A DNA stretch of 64,000 nt from Candidatus Avelusimicrobium pullarium (lineage in GTDB: Bacteria; Elusimicrobiota; Elusimicrobia; Elusimicrobiales; Elusimicrobiaceae), in assembly GCA_944323745.1 (NCBI GenBank), contig CALUTQ010000002.1:248001-312000 (forward strand). The letters run 5' to 3'. Positions 26,027 through 34,117 of this stretch are shown here, piece after piece. The notes under the pieces are model-generated. The model made no database searches. It saw nothing but the letters and a program-made list of their open reading frames with translations, and had not been told where the DNA came from. A program made the translations under genes and the position numbers. How positions within the stretch are numbered: position 1 is the stretch's first letter; every line of letters begins with the position of its first letter.

Positions 26027-27258
26027 TGGCTACCGTTAAACCGTTCAGAGGCTACCGCCCTGATAACCACGCAGAACAAATTGCGTGCCCGCCCTATGAC
26101 GTGATTAACTCGCGCGAAGCGCGCGAAATGGCCAAAGGCAATCCGCTCTCTTTCCTGCACGTGGAAAAGCCGGAAATAGACCTGCCCGAAGATGTGGACT
26201 TATACGACGAGCGCGTATATGCCAAAGGCCGCGAAAATTTGGATAAATTTATTGAGCGCGGCATTTTAAAACAGGACCGCAAACCCTGCTTTTACATCTA
26301 TGCGCAAACGATGGACGGACGCACCCAGTACGGTCTGGTGGCCGCCGTCAGCGCAGAAGAATACGACAAAGGCATTATCCGCAAACACGAACTGACGCGC
26401 AAAGATAAAGAAGCCGACCGCACCCGCCACGTGGACACCTTGGGCGCCACCACGGGGCCTGTCTTTTTAACTTATCCGCACCAAAAAGAAATGGACGATC
26501 TGGTCAGCGCGGTAACGCAAAACCCGCCGCACTATAAGTTTACCACGCCCGACGGCATCGGTCATACGTTTTGGGTAATGCACGAAGATAAAGACATTGC
26601 CCGCGTAATCAAAATCTTTGACGCGCTGCCCGTGTTGTATATTGCCGACGGGCACCACCGCTCCGCTTCCGCCGCCAATGTGGCGCGCAAACGCAAAGCG
26701 GCTAACCCGCACCACACGGGGCAGGAAAGCTATAACTTTTTTCTGGCGGTTATCTTTCCCGCCGAACAGCTTTATGTGATGGACTACAACCGCTTGGTCA
26801 AAGATTTAAACGGCCTTTCCAAAGAAGCCTTTCTGGAAAAAGCGGCCCAAAAGTTTGACGTACAAGCCACGGGCCAGGCCAAGCCGCAGGCCCGACACCA
26901 GTTTGGTATGTATTTGGACGGGCAGTGGTACACGCTGAAAGCCAAGGACGGCTCTTTTGACGCCAAAGACCCGGTGGCCGCGCTGGACGTGAGCATTTTG
27001 CAGAACAACCTGCTGGCCCCCATATTGGGCATTGGCGACCCGCGCACCGACAAACGCATTAATTTCGTCGGCGGCATACGCGGGTTGAAAGAACTGCAAA
27101 AACGCGTGGACAGCGGAGAATATAAGGTGGCGTTTGCGATGTATCCTACATCTATGGAGGAACTGATGAAGGTGGCCGACGCCAACCTGATTATGCCGCC
27201 AAAATCCACCTGGTTTGAGCCCAAACTGCGCAGCGGCCTGGTAACGTATAAATACTAA
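26026..27258 (+). CDS. DUF1015 family protein
   Basis: A 410-residue protein matching DUF1015: PFRGYRPDNHAEQIACPPYDV at the start, KHELTRKDKEADRTRHVD near residue 125, and IADGHHRSASAANVARKR near residue 206. Its third position after serC and serA with overlapping codons suggests a role in serine metabolism. No separate serB phosphatase is seen in the window, so a missing serine-pathway step is one possibility, but this is inference from context. The His-rich GHHR and KHE motifs may be catalytic. Confidence 0.85.
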   Translation: MATVKPFRGYRPDNHAEQIACPPYDVINSREAREMAKGNPLSFLHVEKPEIDLPEDVDLYDERVYAKGRENLDKFIERGILKQDRKPCFYIYAQTMDGRTQYGLVAAVSAEEYDKGIIRKHELTRKDKEADRTRHVDTLGATTGPVFLTYPHQKEMDDLVSAVTQNPPHYKFTTPDGIGHTFWVMHEDKDIARVIKIFDALPVLYIADGHHRSASAANVARKRKAANPHHTGQESYNFFLAVIFPAEQLYVMDYNRLVKDLNGLSKEAFLEKAAQKFDVQATGQAKPQARHQFGMYLDGQWYTLKAKDGSFDAKDPVAALDVSILQNNLLAPILGIGDPRTDKRINFVGGIRGLKELQKRVDSGEYKVAFAMYPTSMEELMKVADANLIMPPKSTWFEPKLRSGLVTYKY

Positions 27259-27313
27259 ACCGCCACACAACGGCCGTTTTGCTCATAACGCCCCGCCAAA
27301 CGGGTGCGTTTAA

Positions 27314-27345
27314 TAAAAACCCCGCCGGTTTCGGCGGGGGTTTTA
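27314..27345. terminator. Bidirectional terminator
   Basis: An AAAAACCCCGCC stem with complement and T runs on both sides, between the convergent DUF1015 gene and pilin P3. Confidence 0.75.
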
Positions 27346-27391
27346 GTTTGCACTAGGTGGAAACTCATTCCTGCAAAAATTATTTAGATAA

Positions 27392-27901
27392 TTAACGCTT
27401 CCAACAATGCGAAGTATGTCCTGTGAACATTTCGCCCCCTAGGACCGACTTGCATAACCAATCTGCCGCATTATTATCTGAAGGATATGCACAGCACCAG
27501 ACACGACCGGTATTAAAAAAAATAGTATAGGCAAAATCAGGATTTGCCCCCCCGCAATCCATTCGCTCTTCAAGCAAATGGCAATTGCCTGCGTCCCAAT
27601 ATACATAAGTTTCCGTCACATTATTCCCTTTTATTTCTATATCTAAATCTTCAAAAGAACTTGCATATTGCCCATTCGCCATATAATAACGAACTTGGGC
27701 CTCATAAATACTTTTTGCCCCGGTTACTATCTGCATAAAACGGCTTTTTTTAACCGCACGCTCATATTGTGGCAGGGCAATGGCGGCTAATATGCCAATT
27801 ATCAGCACCACCACCAAAAGCTCAATAAGGGTAAAGCCGTCAAAACGGCGTTTTACAGGGCTTTTTACGCCGAAAATATTTTTTTGATAAATTTGTTTCA
27901 T
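27392..27901 (-). CDS. Type IV pilin-like protein (prepilin), copy P3
   Basis: A 169-residue prepilin with a ~22-residue basic leader (MKQIYQKNIFGVKSPVKRRF), the processing site before FTLIELL and the helix [21 protein letters not shown]. The C-terminal half is Cys-rich (CHLLEERMDC, VWCCAY, WLCKS, HCWKR), so more than one disulfide is possible. It is a tandem duplicate of P4: the first ~50 codons and the flanking DNA are nearly identical while the rest has diverged. The promoter contains 12 T and there is no Shine-Dalgarno. Confidence 0.85.
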   Translation of the reverse strand: MKQIYQKNIFGVKSPVKRRFDGFTLIELLVVVLIIGILAAIALPQYERAVKKSRFMQIVTGAKSIYEAQVRYYMANGQYASSFEDLDIEIKGNNVTETYVYWDAGNCHLLEERMDCGGANPDFAYTIFFNTGRVWCCAYPSDNNAADWLCKSVLGGEMFTGHTSHCWKR

Positions 27902-27909
27902 AAGCCAAA

Positions 27910-27935
27910 TTTATCAAAAAAAAAAAATGAGTCAA
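27910..27935 (-). promoter_or_regulatory. Pilin P3 promoter with a 12-T spacer tract
   Basis: Minus strand: TTGACT (-35), CA plus 12 T (14-base spacer), GATAAA (-10-like), TTTGGCTT and ATG. The same layout as the P2 promoter. Confidence 0.55.
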
Positions 27936-27991
27936 GGCCTTTCAAAAGCCCTTACCCAAAAACTTATTTTAAACGCCACCAAAAACTCTCT

Positions 27992-28073
27992 GCTAAAATC
28001 GGCCGGGGGTGGGCAACGCCGGCAACTTTCTTTTTTTATTAAAAAACCCCCGCCGAAACTGGCGGGGGTTTTG
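27992..28073 (-). repeat. Conserved intercassette element, copy 1
   Basis: Starting at GCTAAAATCGGCCGGGG on the plus strand, about 62 bases here match the segment starting at 28696 with two differences. The block includes GGGCAACGCCGGCAAC and runs into the terminator at 28039-28073. It is part of the ~705-bp pilin cassette duplication. Confidence 0.7.
28039..28073 (-). terminator. Terminator of pilin P4
   Basis: A CCCCCGCC stem with complement and T runs, 10 bases past the P4 stop. Its sequence is repeated at 28744. Confidence 0.75.
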
Positions 28074-28082
28074 GAAAAAAAT

Positions 28083-28607
28083 TTATTCTATTACGTAATA
28101 AGTCCCCTCTATCATCTTAGTAGAGTAAGATTTGCAAAACTCCACTCCTTTCTCTGTCTTGCCGTTGCAATAAATTTTATTGTCTGCAGGACGAATGTGC
28201 AAAGAATAAAAAGAATTTCGCGGCAACCGGTTTGCCAACGCAATACCAAGGGCAGCCATATCCGCAGGTTTTGCCGAATATTCAAAAAATTTCGTTTCTT
28301 TACGTTTTTGTCCTTGGTAAGAACTGTCTGTCCCGGGGATTTCGATATCCAACACACTCAAATCATCGGTATATTCGCCGGTTGCCATATAATAACGGCG
28401 GTTTGCATCTGCAATAGAACGCATAATAATCATTGCTTCGGCTGCACGGCTTTTTTCCACGGCTTTTTCATACTGCGGCAGAGCAATGGCGGCTAATATG
28501 CCAATTATCAGCACCACCACCAAAAGCTCAATAAGGGTAAAACCGTCAAAATGGCGTTTTACGGGGTTTTTTGCGTCGGTAATATTTCGCTGGCAAATCT
28601 GTTTCAT
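28083..28607 (-). CDS. Type IV pilin-like protein (prepilin), copy P4
   Basis: A 174-residue prepilin, tandem duplicate of P3. Leader MKQICQRNITDAKNPVKRHF, processing before FTLIELL, then [21 protein letters not shown]. The C-terminal domain differs from P3 and ends with a single YC...FCKS loop. The promoter has a 16-base T-rich but interrupted spacer, closer to the optimum than in P2 and P3, so P4 may be the best expressed of the three. No Shine-Dalgarno. Confidence 0.85.
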   Translation of the reverse strand: MKQICQRNITDAKNPVKRHFDGFTLIELLVVVLIIGILAAIALPQYEKAVEKSRAAEAMIIMRSIADANRRYYMATGEYTDDLSVLDIEIPGTDSSYQGQKRKETKFFEYSAKPADMAALGIALANRLPRNSFYSLHIRPADNKIYCNGKTEKGVEFCKSYSTKMIEGTYYVIE

Positions 28608-28615
28608 AAGCCAAA

Positions 28616-28643
28616 TTTATCAAAAACAAAAGAAACGCGTCAA
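28616..28643 (-). promoter_or_regulatory. Pilin P4 promoter, interrupted T-rich spacer
   Basis: Minus strand: TTGACG (-35), a 16-base T-rich spacer broken by C and G, GATAAA (-10-like), TTTGGCTT and ATG. The interruptions should make the tract stable. Confidence 0.55.
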
Positions 28644-28695
28644 GGCTTTCTAAAACGCCAAACCCAAATACTTATTTAAACAACAAAATACCCCC

Positions 28696-28776
28696 GCTAA
28701 AATCGGCCGGGGATGGGCAACGCCGGCAACTTTCTTTTCTTATTAAAAAACCCCCGCCGGTTTCGGCGGGGGTTTA
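28696..28776 (-). repeat. Conserved intercassette element, copy 2
   Basis: Second copy of the element at 27992, offset by 704 bases. It precedes the P4 promoter region and contains the ABC transporter terminator at 28744-28776. Confidence 0.7.
28744..28776 (-). terminator. Terminator of the ABC exporter gene
   Basis: A CCCCCGCCG stem with complement and a T run on the minus strand, 17 bases beyond the stop at 28793. Confidence 0.75.
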
Positions 28777-28792
28777 ATTTGTGAAACAGGCT

Positions 28793-30577
28793 TTATTTTC
28801 TGTGTTTAAACTGCGCATTGTAGAGGGCTTTATAGGCGCCGTCTGGCAAGGTTAAAAGCTCCTCGTGGGAGCCGGCTTCCACAATTTCCCCTCCGTTAAG
28901 CACCACAATCTTATCAGCATTAACGACCGTAGACAAGCGGTGCGCGATAACAAACACCGTGCGGTTCTTCATCAAATTGTCCAGTGCCTTTTGCACAATG
29001 GCTTCGGACTTATTGTCCAATGCGCTGGTGGCTTCGTCCAGCACCACGACGGGGGCATTGCGGATAAACGCACGCGCAATAGCCACGCGCTGGCGCTGCC
29101 CGCCCGAAAGGGTCAGTCCGCGTTCGCCCAGTTCGGTATCCAAGCCGTCTTTAAGCGTGGCGATAAAATCTTCCAAGTGGGCGTTTTTGACGGCTTCCTG
29201 CAAATCAGCCTGCGTGGCGCCTTTGCGCCCGATCATAATATTGTCGCGGATAGAGCCGGAAAACAAAAAGTTATCCTGAAATACCACGGCAATTTGGTCG
29301 CGCAGAGAAGCAAGCGTAAAATCGCGTATATCCTGCCCGTCAAAGGTAATGCGCCCCTGCTGCACGTCATAAAAACGCGGCAACAGATTAACCAGCGTGC
29401 TTTTGCCGCCGCCGGAATTGCCCACAATGGCCAGCGTGCTGCCAACGGGCACCGTAAGGTTAATATCTTTAAGCACGGGCTGGCCTTCTTTATAAGAGAA
29501 GGTAACGTCTTCAAATTTAATTTCTTTTTGAATGCCCGTCAATTTTTTGGCGTCTTTGGCGTCTTTAATGGCGGGTTTAAGCGCAAAAATTTCAAAAATG
29601 CGGTCAATGGCCAACAGGGCTTTTTTAATGTCCACATAATCGTCGCCCACCGTTTTAAGCGGCGTATACAAAAGCAGCAAGGCTGCCACAAAAGAGGTAA
29701 AGTTACCGCTGGTAATTACCCCTTTGACGATTAAAGAGCTGCTCTGCCAAATTACAAACGCCAACCCCAGCGAAATGATAAAATGCATCACGGGAGAAAG
29801 CCAGCCCGTGTGTTTGACAATACCCATATTTAAGTTAAAAATGCGCTCCATCAGTTTATTAAAAGCCCCCTGCTGGTCTTTTTGCAGGTTATAGGCGGCA
29901 ATGGTACGGTTGCCGCTGAACGCTTCGTTATAGGCTTTCATCGCCACGGAGCCGACCTGTATGGTGCCGCGCACCAGTTCTTCCATTTTGCGCCGCACAA
30001 TGTAGATGGGCACAAAAGCCACCAGCACCGCGCCTACGGCAATAATGGTCAGCTGCCAAGAGTTATAAAACAGCACACACACCAACGCCAGCGAAGAAAA
30101 CACCTTGGAAATGACCAAGCGCAAGTTGTTTATCAACCCGTTGCAGGCGGTGTCTGCGTCGTTGTTAAAGCGCATCATCACGTGGCCGGAGTTGTTTTCG
30201 TCAAAATAAGCGGTGTTAAGCGAAAGCAGTTTGGCAAAAAGTTTTTTGCGCACGTCTAACGTAATTTTATTGCCCACCCAAGTGGTCAAATATTTTACGC
30301 TGTAGTTGAGTATGCTTTGCACCAGCACAAAGCCGATAATAAGCAAAGGGATATACGAAGCAAACGTGGCGTTTTTGGCTACCAGCACATCATCGGTATA
30401 CGGCTTTAAAAACAAAGCCACCACCGAGTCCAGCGCGCCTACGGGCACCGCCAGCGCCACGCCCAAAAAGGCGCGGAACCAATAGGGCTTAATATACGGC
30501 CACATTCGTTTATAATTCACGACCAAAGAGTTTTTTAAAATAAGCTCTTTTATAGGGGTGTTGAATACATTTTTCAT
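28793..30577 (-). CDS. ABC exporter, MsbA-like (membrane domain fused to ATPase)
   Basis: A 594-residue half-transporter. Residues ~35-330 form the six-helix exporter membrane domain, the rest the ATPase: Walker A GNSGGGKST near 385, signature LSGGQRQRVAIARA near 490, Walker B VVVLDEATSALD. Homodimers of this architecture flip lipids (MsbA-type) or export drugs. MsbA-like lipid A-core export is plausible in a diderm, but the context does not prove it. Single-gene unit, divergent from the DksA-like gene. Confidence 0.85.
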   Translation of the reverse strand: MKNVFNTPIKELILKNSLVVNYKRMWPYIKPYWFRAFLGVALAVPVGALDSVVALFLKPYTDDVLVAKNATFASYIPLLIIGFVLVQSILNYSVKYLTTWVGNKITLDVRKKLFAKLLSLNTAYFDENNSGHVMMRFNNDADTACNGLINNLRLVISKVFSSLALVCVLFYNSWQLTIIAVGAVLVAFVPIYIVRRKMEELVRGTIQVGSVAMKAYNEAFSGNRTIAAYNLQKDQQGAFNKLMERIFNLNMGIVKHTGWLSPVMHFIISLGLAFVIWQSSSLIVKGVITSGNFTSFVAALLLLYTPLKTVGDDYVDIKKALLAIDRIFEIFALKPAIKDAKDAKKLTGIQKEIKFEDVTFSYKEGQPVLKDINLTVPVGSTLAIVGNSGGGKSTLVNLLPRFYDVQQGRITFDGQDIRDFTLASLRDQIAVVFQDNFLFSGSIRDNIMIGRKGATQADLQEAVKNAHLEDFIATLKDGLDTELGERGLTLSGGQRQRVAIARAFIRNAPVVVLDEATSALDNKSEAIVQKALDNLMKNRTVFVIAHRLSTVVNADKIVVLNGGEIVEAGSHEELLTLPDGAYKALYNAQFKHRK

Positions 30578-30615
30578 CGGGGGCAGGCTCCCTGTTCTAT
30601 AGTTAAATACAGTTT

Positions 30616-30630
30616 ATTATAACAATTATA
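30616..30630 (-). promoter_or_regulatory. Tandem -10 boxes before the ABC exporter
   Basis: Two perfect TATAAT hexamers nine bases apart on the minus strand, about 40-50 bases before the ABC ATG. Confidence 0.5.
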
Positions 30631-30637
30631 ACCCCTC

Positions 30638-30666
30638 TTGCATTCATCTTCCGTATTTGCTAAATT
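30638..30666 (+). promoter_or_regulatory. Promoter of the DksA-like gene
   Basis: TTGCAT, a 17-base spacer and TGCTAAATT (extended -10), with a leader of about 55 bases to the ATG. Confidence 0.6.
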
Positions 30667-30725
30667 AGACAAACGGCGTATAAATGCCGCCAAACGATTT
30701 GAACTGTTAAAGGAGCAGCCGGACT

Positions 30726-31103
30726 ATGGTAACCAAGAAGAATAATAAAGACGCATTGACCGCGGCCGAAATTAAAGAAATTAAAAAACATTTGGAAGAA
30801 TTGAAAGCCGACACAGAGAAAAGACTGAAAGAAAAAAAGAATATGGATATGCCGGAAGCGGAAGTGGGCGACCCCATTGACGCGGCCAGCCAAAGCTTGG
30901 ACAAAGAAATTTTGTTTGAACTTTCCGGCAATTCCCACAACACCATCGGCCAGATTGAAGCCGCCCTGCGCAAAATTGAAAAAGGTATTTACGGCCGCTG
31001 CGAACTGTGCCGCCAGCCTATCCCCAAAAAACGCATTAAGGCTATGCCGTTTGCGCGCTATTGCATCCATTGTCAGACGTCTTCGGAAAGCAACCGCAAT
31101 TAA
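30726..31103 (+). CDS. DksA/TraR family zinc-finger regulator
   Basis: A 125-residue protein with the DksA plan: two helices forming a coiled coil (residues ~12-75) with DPIDAASQ, then a C4 zinc finger CELC...CIHC near residues 96-118. DksA-type proteins reach into the RNA polymerase secondary channel and, with ppGpp, adjust rRNA and amino-acid gene transcription. The short N-terminus means it could be a DksA or a shorter paralog, so I give no symbol. GGAG lies ~10 bases upstream of the ATG. Confidence 0.85.
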   Translation: MVTKKNNKDALTAAEIKEIKKHLEELKADTEKRLKEKKNMDMPEAEVGDPIDAASQSLDKEILFELSGNSHNTIGQIEAALRKIEKGIYGRCELCRQPIPKKRIKAMPFARYCIHCQTSSESNRN

Positions 31104-31106
31104 TTT

Positions 31107-31137
31107 AAAGCCCGGGTTTAAAAGCCCGGGTTTTTAT
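31107..31137 (+). terminator. Terminator of the DksA-like gene
   Basis: Two self-complementary CCCGGG blocks can pair around TTTAAAAG, flanked by an A run and a T run, directly after the stop. Confidence 0.65.
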
Positions 31138-31280
31138 TTTTTTATCTTGGCTGATTTATAAAAGCTTCCGTTTTTGCGCCGGCGTCCTTTTTGCCATTTG
31201 CGCTTAACTGCTTGCCCGTGGTAAAGGCAAGGGCAGTTTTTCCCGCGGGGCCCCTATGTTTCGTTGCAAAGACGGTGCAT

Positions 31281-31309
31281 AAAAAACCCTCCGTTAAAGG
31301 AGGGTTTTT
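31281..31309. terminator. Terminator of the RDD protein gene
   Basis: An AAAACCCTCC stem and complement with T runs on both strands, just past the RDD stop. The 140 bases between this and the DksA terminator show only a weak inverted repeat (CTGCTTGCC...GGCAAGGGCAG). Confidence 0.75.
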
Positions 31310-31312
31310 GCA

Positions 31313-32161
31313 TTAAAGCGTGGGGTAAAAAACTTTTGTTTTTTTACTGTCTTTGGCGCGGGCCTGTATTTTATAGGTTCCGTCCTGACTGACACCAATG
31401 CGGAAGTCCCGATTATACAAAGCGTCCTGCGTATCTCGCTGGAATTGCACCGGATCGCCCGAAAGCAACGAAAGGCGCAGCAAGTCGTTGGTGTAATAAC
31501 CGTATTGCAGAAAATGCAGTTCTTCCAGATAGCCGATATCGGCCACTTGCTGCTGCGCGCGCGAGATTAAACGCTGCTGCACAATGGAACCGCTGCCAAA
31601 AAGCTGATTGTAAAAATAACCGCAGAAGATAATCATCAGCACGCTGCCCGTTAAGGTAAGCAGGGTCTTTTCCCCCCAGCTTTTACTGCGGCTTTGCATT
31701 ACAATAGAGCCGGATAAATAATCGTGCAGGGCTCTTTTGTTCGTGTCTATCATCGCCAGCAAAAAACCGCACATCAGCAACGCCGCGCTGATGTAATAGC
31801 CGATGGTGCGTACAAACGCGCCGACAAAGCCAAGCGGCTCGCCGGTTTGGAAATTAACGACCCGAATGCCCACCAGTTTTTTGCCCAACGTGCTGCGCCC
31901 GCCGCAGGAAAAAATAGTCTCATAAATAATAAACGGAATATTGACTCCGGCAAACACGCAGTAAATCTGTTCCAAGCTCAAAAACGAACGGTTCACATAC
32001 CAAGCCGCCAGCAACTGATACGGAATGCTGATAATGCTCCAATCAATCAGCAAAGCAACAAAACGTTCCGCCACGCCTGCCGGCTTGGCTTCTTCTTCCT
32101 GCTCGGCCGGAGCAGCTGCCGCGGGGGCGTCTTCCATAATATTAATGCGGTGTTCTTCCAT
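31313..32161 (-). CDS. RDD family membrane protein
   Basis: A 282-residue protein. Residues ~25-165 are an RDD domain: AERFVALLIDWSIISIPYQ with the Arg/Asp pattern, a second segment near SLEQIYCVFAGVNIPFIIYE, then GRSTLGKKLVGIRVVN and DTNKRALHDYLSGSIV. A further membrane segment near residue 170 precedes a ~100-residue tail with no recognised domain. The N-terminus is acidic and Ala-rich. RDD proteins are small polytopic proteins of varied and mostly unknown function. Ribosome site GGGAGAG. Confidence 0.8.
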   Translation of the reverse strand: MEEHRINIMEDAPAAAAPAEQEEEAKPAGVAERFVALLIDWSIISIPYQLLAAWYVNRSFLSLEQIYCVFAGVNIPFIIYETIFSCGGRSTLGKKLVGIRVVNFQTGEPLGFVGAFVRTIGYYISAALLMCGFLLAMIDTNKRALHDYLSGSIVMQSRSKSWGEKTLLTLTGSVLMIIFCGYFYNQLFGSGSIVQQRLISRAQQQVADIGYLEELHFLQYGYYTNDLLRLSLLSGDPVQFQRDTQDALYNRDFRIGVSQDGTYKIQARAKDSKKTKVFYPTL

Positions 32162-32243
32162 AAGCTCTCCCTAAAAAATCCTATTTGTATTATAACAAGT
32201 TTTTTAGGCGGCGCAACAGGTTTTTGCACGCTTTGCCGAAAAC

Positions 32244-32275
32244 AAAAAGGCGCCCCGCAACGGGACGCCTTTTTG
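32244..32275 (-). terminator. Terminator of the symporter gene
   Basis: An AAAAAGGCG stem extending through CCCG with one mismatch, then a T run on the minus strand, 15 bases after the stop. Confidence 0.7.
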
Positions 32276-32289
32276 AGTTTTCGTTCTGT

Positions 32290-33921
32290 TTACGCGGCAA
32301 TGCCGAATTTGGAAAATATCACATAAACGGCAAACACACACAGCACGATGATTACGCTCAGCGTCACGCCGCTCTTCCACGGAGTGGTGTCCACAATGTG
32401 CAGGTCCTTGCTGTCATCGTAGCGGCTGGCGGAAGAAGGCCACAGTTTGCCCGTCAAATACATAAAGGCAATGGCAATAACAAACAGAATAGCCATTACG
32501 TGCAGGAAGTGCACCGTTTTCAGCCACCCCAGCACCGGCACCGAAGATGTCCAGTCCATCGGTATTTGCGTCAAACCGTAGGCAATAATAAAGAATACCA
32601 ACGTCACTTTGGCAGACCAAGCCGGAGCGGTTTTGTTAAGCATACCGAAAATAATCAGCGTAAAAATAGGCACGTTGTAAAAACCGTTTACCATTTGCAG
32701 GTAGTTAAACAAGCCCGAAGGCGCCTTGGCAATCAGCGGGGCCACACACATAGAAAACACCGCCAAAATAATCGCCACCACTTTGCCGGCAAACACCACC
32801 TGCTTGTCGGTAGCATCCGGTTTAATGTAAGGCTTATAAACGTTTAACATAAATAAGGTGGACGTAGAGTTCAACGCCGCGTTAAAAGAGCTTAAAATAG
32901 CCCCGAATAACACAGCGGCAAAGAAGCCCGTCAGATAAAAAGGCAGCACCTTATTGACCAGCATCGGGTAGGCCATATCGCCGATTTTAAGCGGATTGTC
33001 CTGAAAGATATGGAAGGCCACCACCCCGGGGATAATTAAGTACAAAGGTCCGAACAATTTAAACACGGCCGCCAGCAGCAAGCCTTTTTGGCCTTCTTTG
33101 AGGTTTTTGGCCGCCAAAGCGCGCTGGATAATGGTCTGGTTGCAGCCCCAATAAAACAGGTTTACCAAAATCATCCCCGTAAACATCGTCAGGAAGGGCA
33201 CGGGGTCGTTAGGGCCGCCGATGGCGTTAAATTTTTCGGGGTGGGCTTGCACCACCGTTTTCAGGCCGCCCAGCATATCCCCGCCGCCTACGTACATCAG
33301 GGCAAATACGGGAATCATCAACCCGCCGACAATCAACCCGATGCCGTTTAACGTGTCGGCCACGGCCATAATGCGCAGGCCGCCCGCCAAGCTGTAAATG
33401 ACGCCCAATACGCCAATGGCAACCACCACTACGATGATGGCCGACATATAGTCAATATTAAAGGTGCCCATAATGTCAAAAATACCGCCCATACCGATAG
33501 CGCCGGAATATAATACCGTCGGCAGCAAAATCAGCACATAGCCGGCCAAAAACAAGAAGTTGACCATTTGTTTGGTGGCGGCGTCGTAGCGGTCCCCGAT
33601 GAAATCGGGAATAGTGGCGTAGCCTTTTTTCAGGTAACGGGGCAGAAAAAAGAACGCTACCGCTATTAACACCAGCGAAGCGCCCAATTCGTAACCGATA
33701 CCCGATATATTGAACATATAGCCTTGTCCGTTCAGGCCCACCATTTGCTCGGTGGATAGGTTGGTCAGCAGCAGTGATGCGGCAATGATCCAGCCCGTCA
33801 GTCCGCGGCCGGCCAAGAAATATCCTTCCTGTGAAGAAGAATCGTTCTTGCGTGTCAGGAAATACGACAAGCCCAACACCAGCGCGGTGAAACCTACAAA
33901 CGATATGATTGTCAGTAACAT
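32290..33921 (-). CDS. Sodium/solute symporter (SSS family)
   Basis: A 543-residue protein with about 14 hydrophobic helices, the SSS/SLC5 pattern. Near the N-terminus LLLTNLSTEQMVGLNGQGY matches the sugar-type (SglT/YidK-like) branch, and GYATIPDFIGDRYD is the family loop after helix 2. It should import a sugar or related solute with Na+. The exact substrate is not readable. Single-gene unit with GGGAGG upstream. Confidence 0.88.
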   Translation of the reverse strand: MLLTIISFVGFTALVLGLSYFLTRKNDSSSQEGYFLAGRGLTGWIIAASLLLTNLSTEQMVGLNGQGYMFNISGIGYELGASLVLIAVAFFFLPRYLKKGYATIPDFIGDRYDAATKQMVNFLFLAGYVLILLPTVLYSGAIGMGGIFDIMGTFNIDYMSAIIVVVVAIGVLGVIYSLAGGLRIMAVADTLNGIGLIVGGLMIPVFALMYVGGGDMLGGLKTVVQAHPEKFNAIGGPNDPVPFLTMFTGMILVNLFYWGCNQTIIQRALAAKNLKEGQKGLLLAAVFKLFGPLYLIIPGVVAFHIFQDNPLKIGDMAYPMLVNKVLPFYLTGFFAAVLFGAILSSFNAALNSTSTLFMLNVYKPYIKPDATDKQVVFAGKVVAIILAVFSMCVAPLIAKAPSGLFNYLQMVNGFYNVPIFTLIIFGMLNKTAPAWSAKVTLVFFIIAYGLTQIPMDWTSSVPVLGWLKTVHFLHVMAILFVIAIAFMYLTGKLWPSSASRYDDSKDLHIVDTTPWKSGVTLSVIIVLCVFAVYVIFSKFGIAA

Positions 33922-34027
33922 CCGTCCTCCCTGCGAGACTTAATTTTTTAAACTTCCCGTGCCTATAAGGCACGTCCTTCGCACACAAATCGGCTGCACC
34001 GTAAGAAGTGCTCGTAACAAAACGGAC

Positions 34028-34056
34028 TTGATTAAAAGAAAATTAACGGCTATACT
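34028..34056 (+). promoter_or_regulatory. Promoter of the first LemA gene
   Basis: TTGATT, a 17-base spacer and TATACT, giving a leader of ~55 bases with AGGAGG before the ATG. The -10 lies inside an imperfect inverted repeat GGCTATAC...GGTATACC, a possible operator. Confidence 0.55.
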
Positions 34057-34117
34057 GTCGGTATACCCTCATTGTAAAAATAAAACAGACATACGTCAAT
34101 TTTTTTAGGAGGCAACT

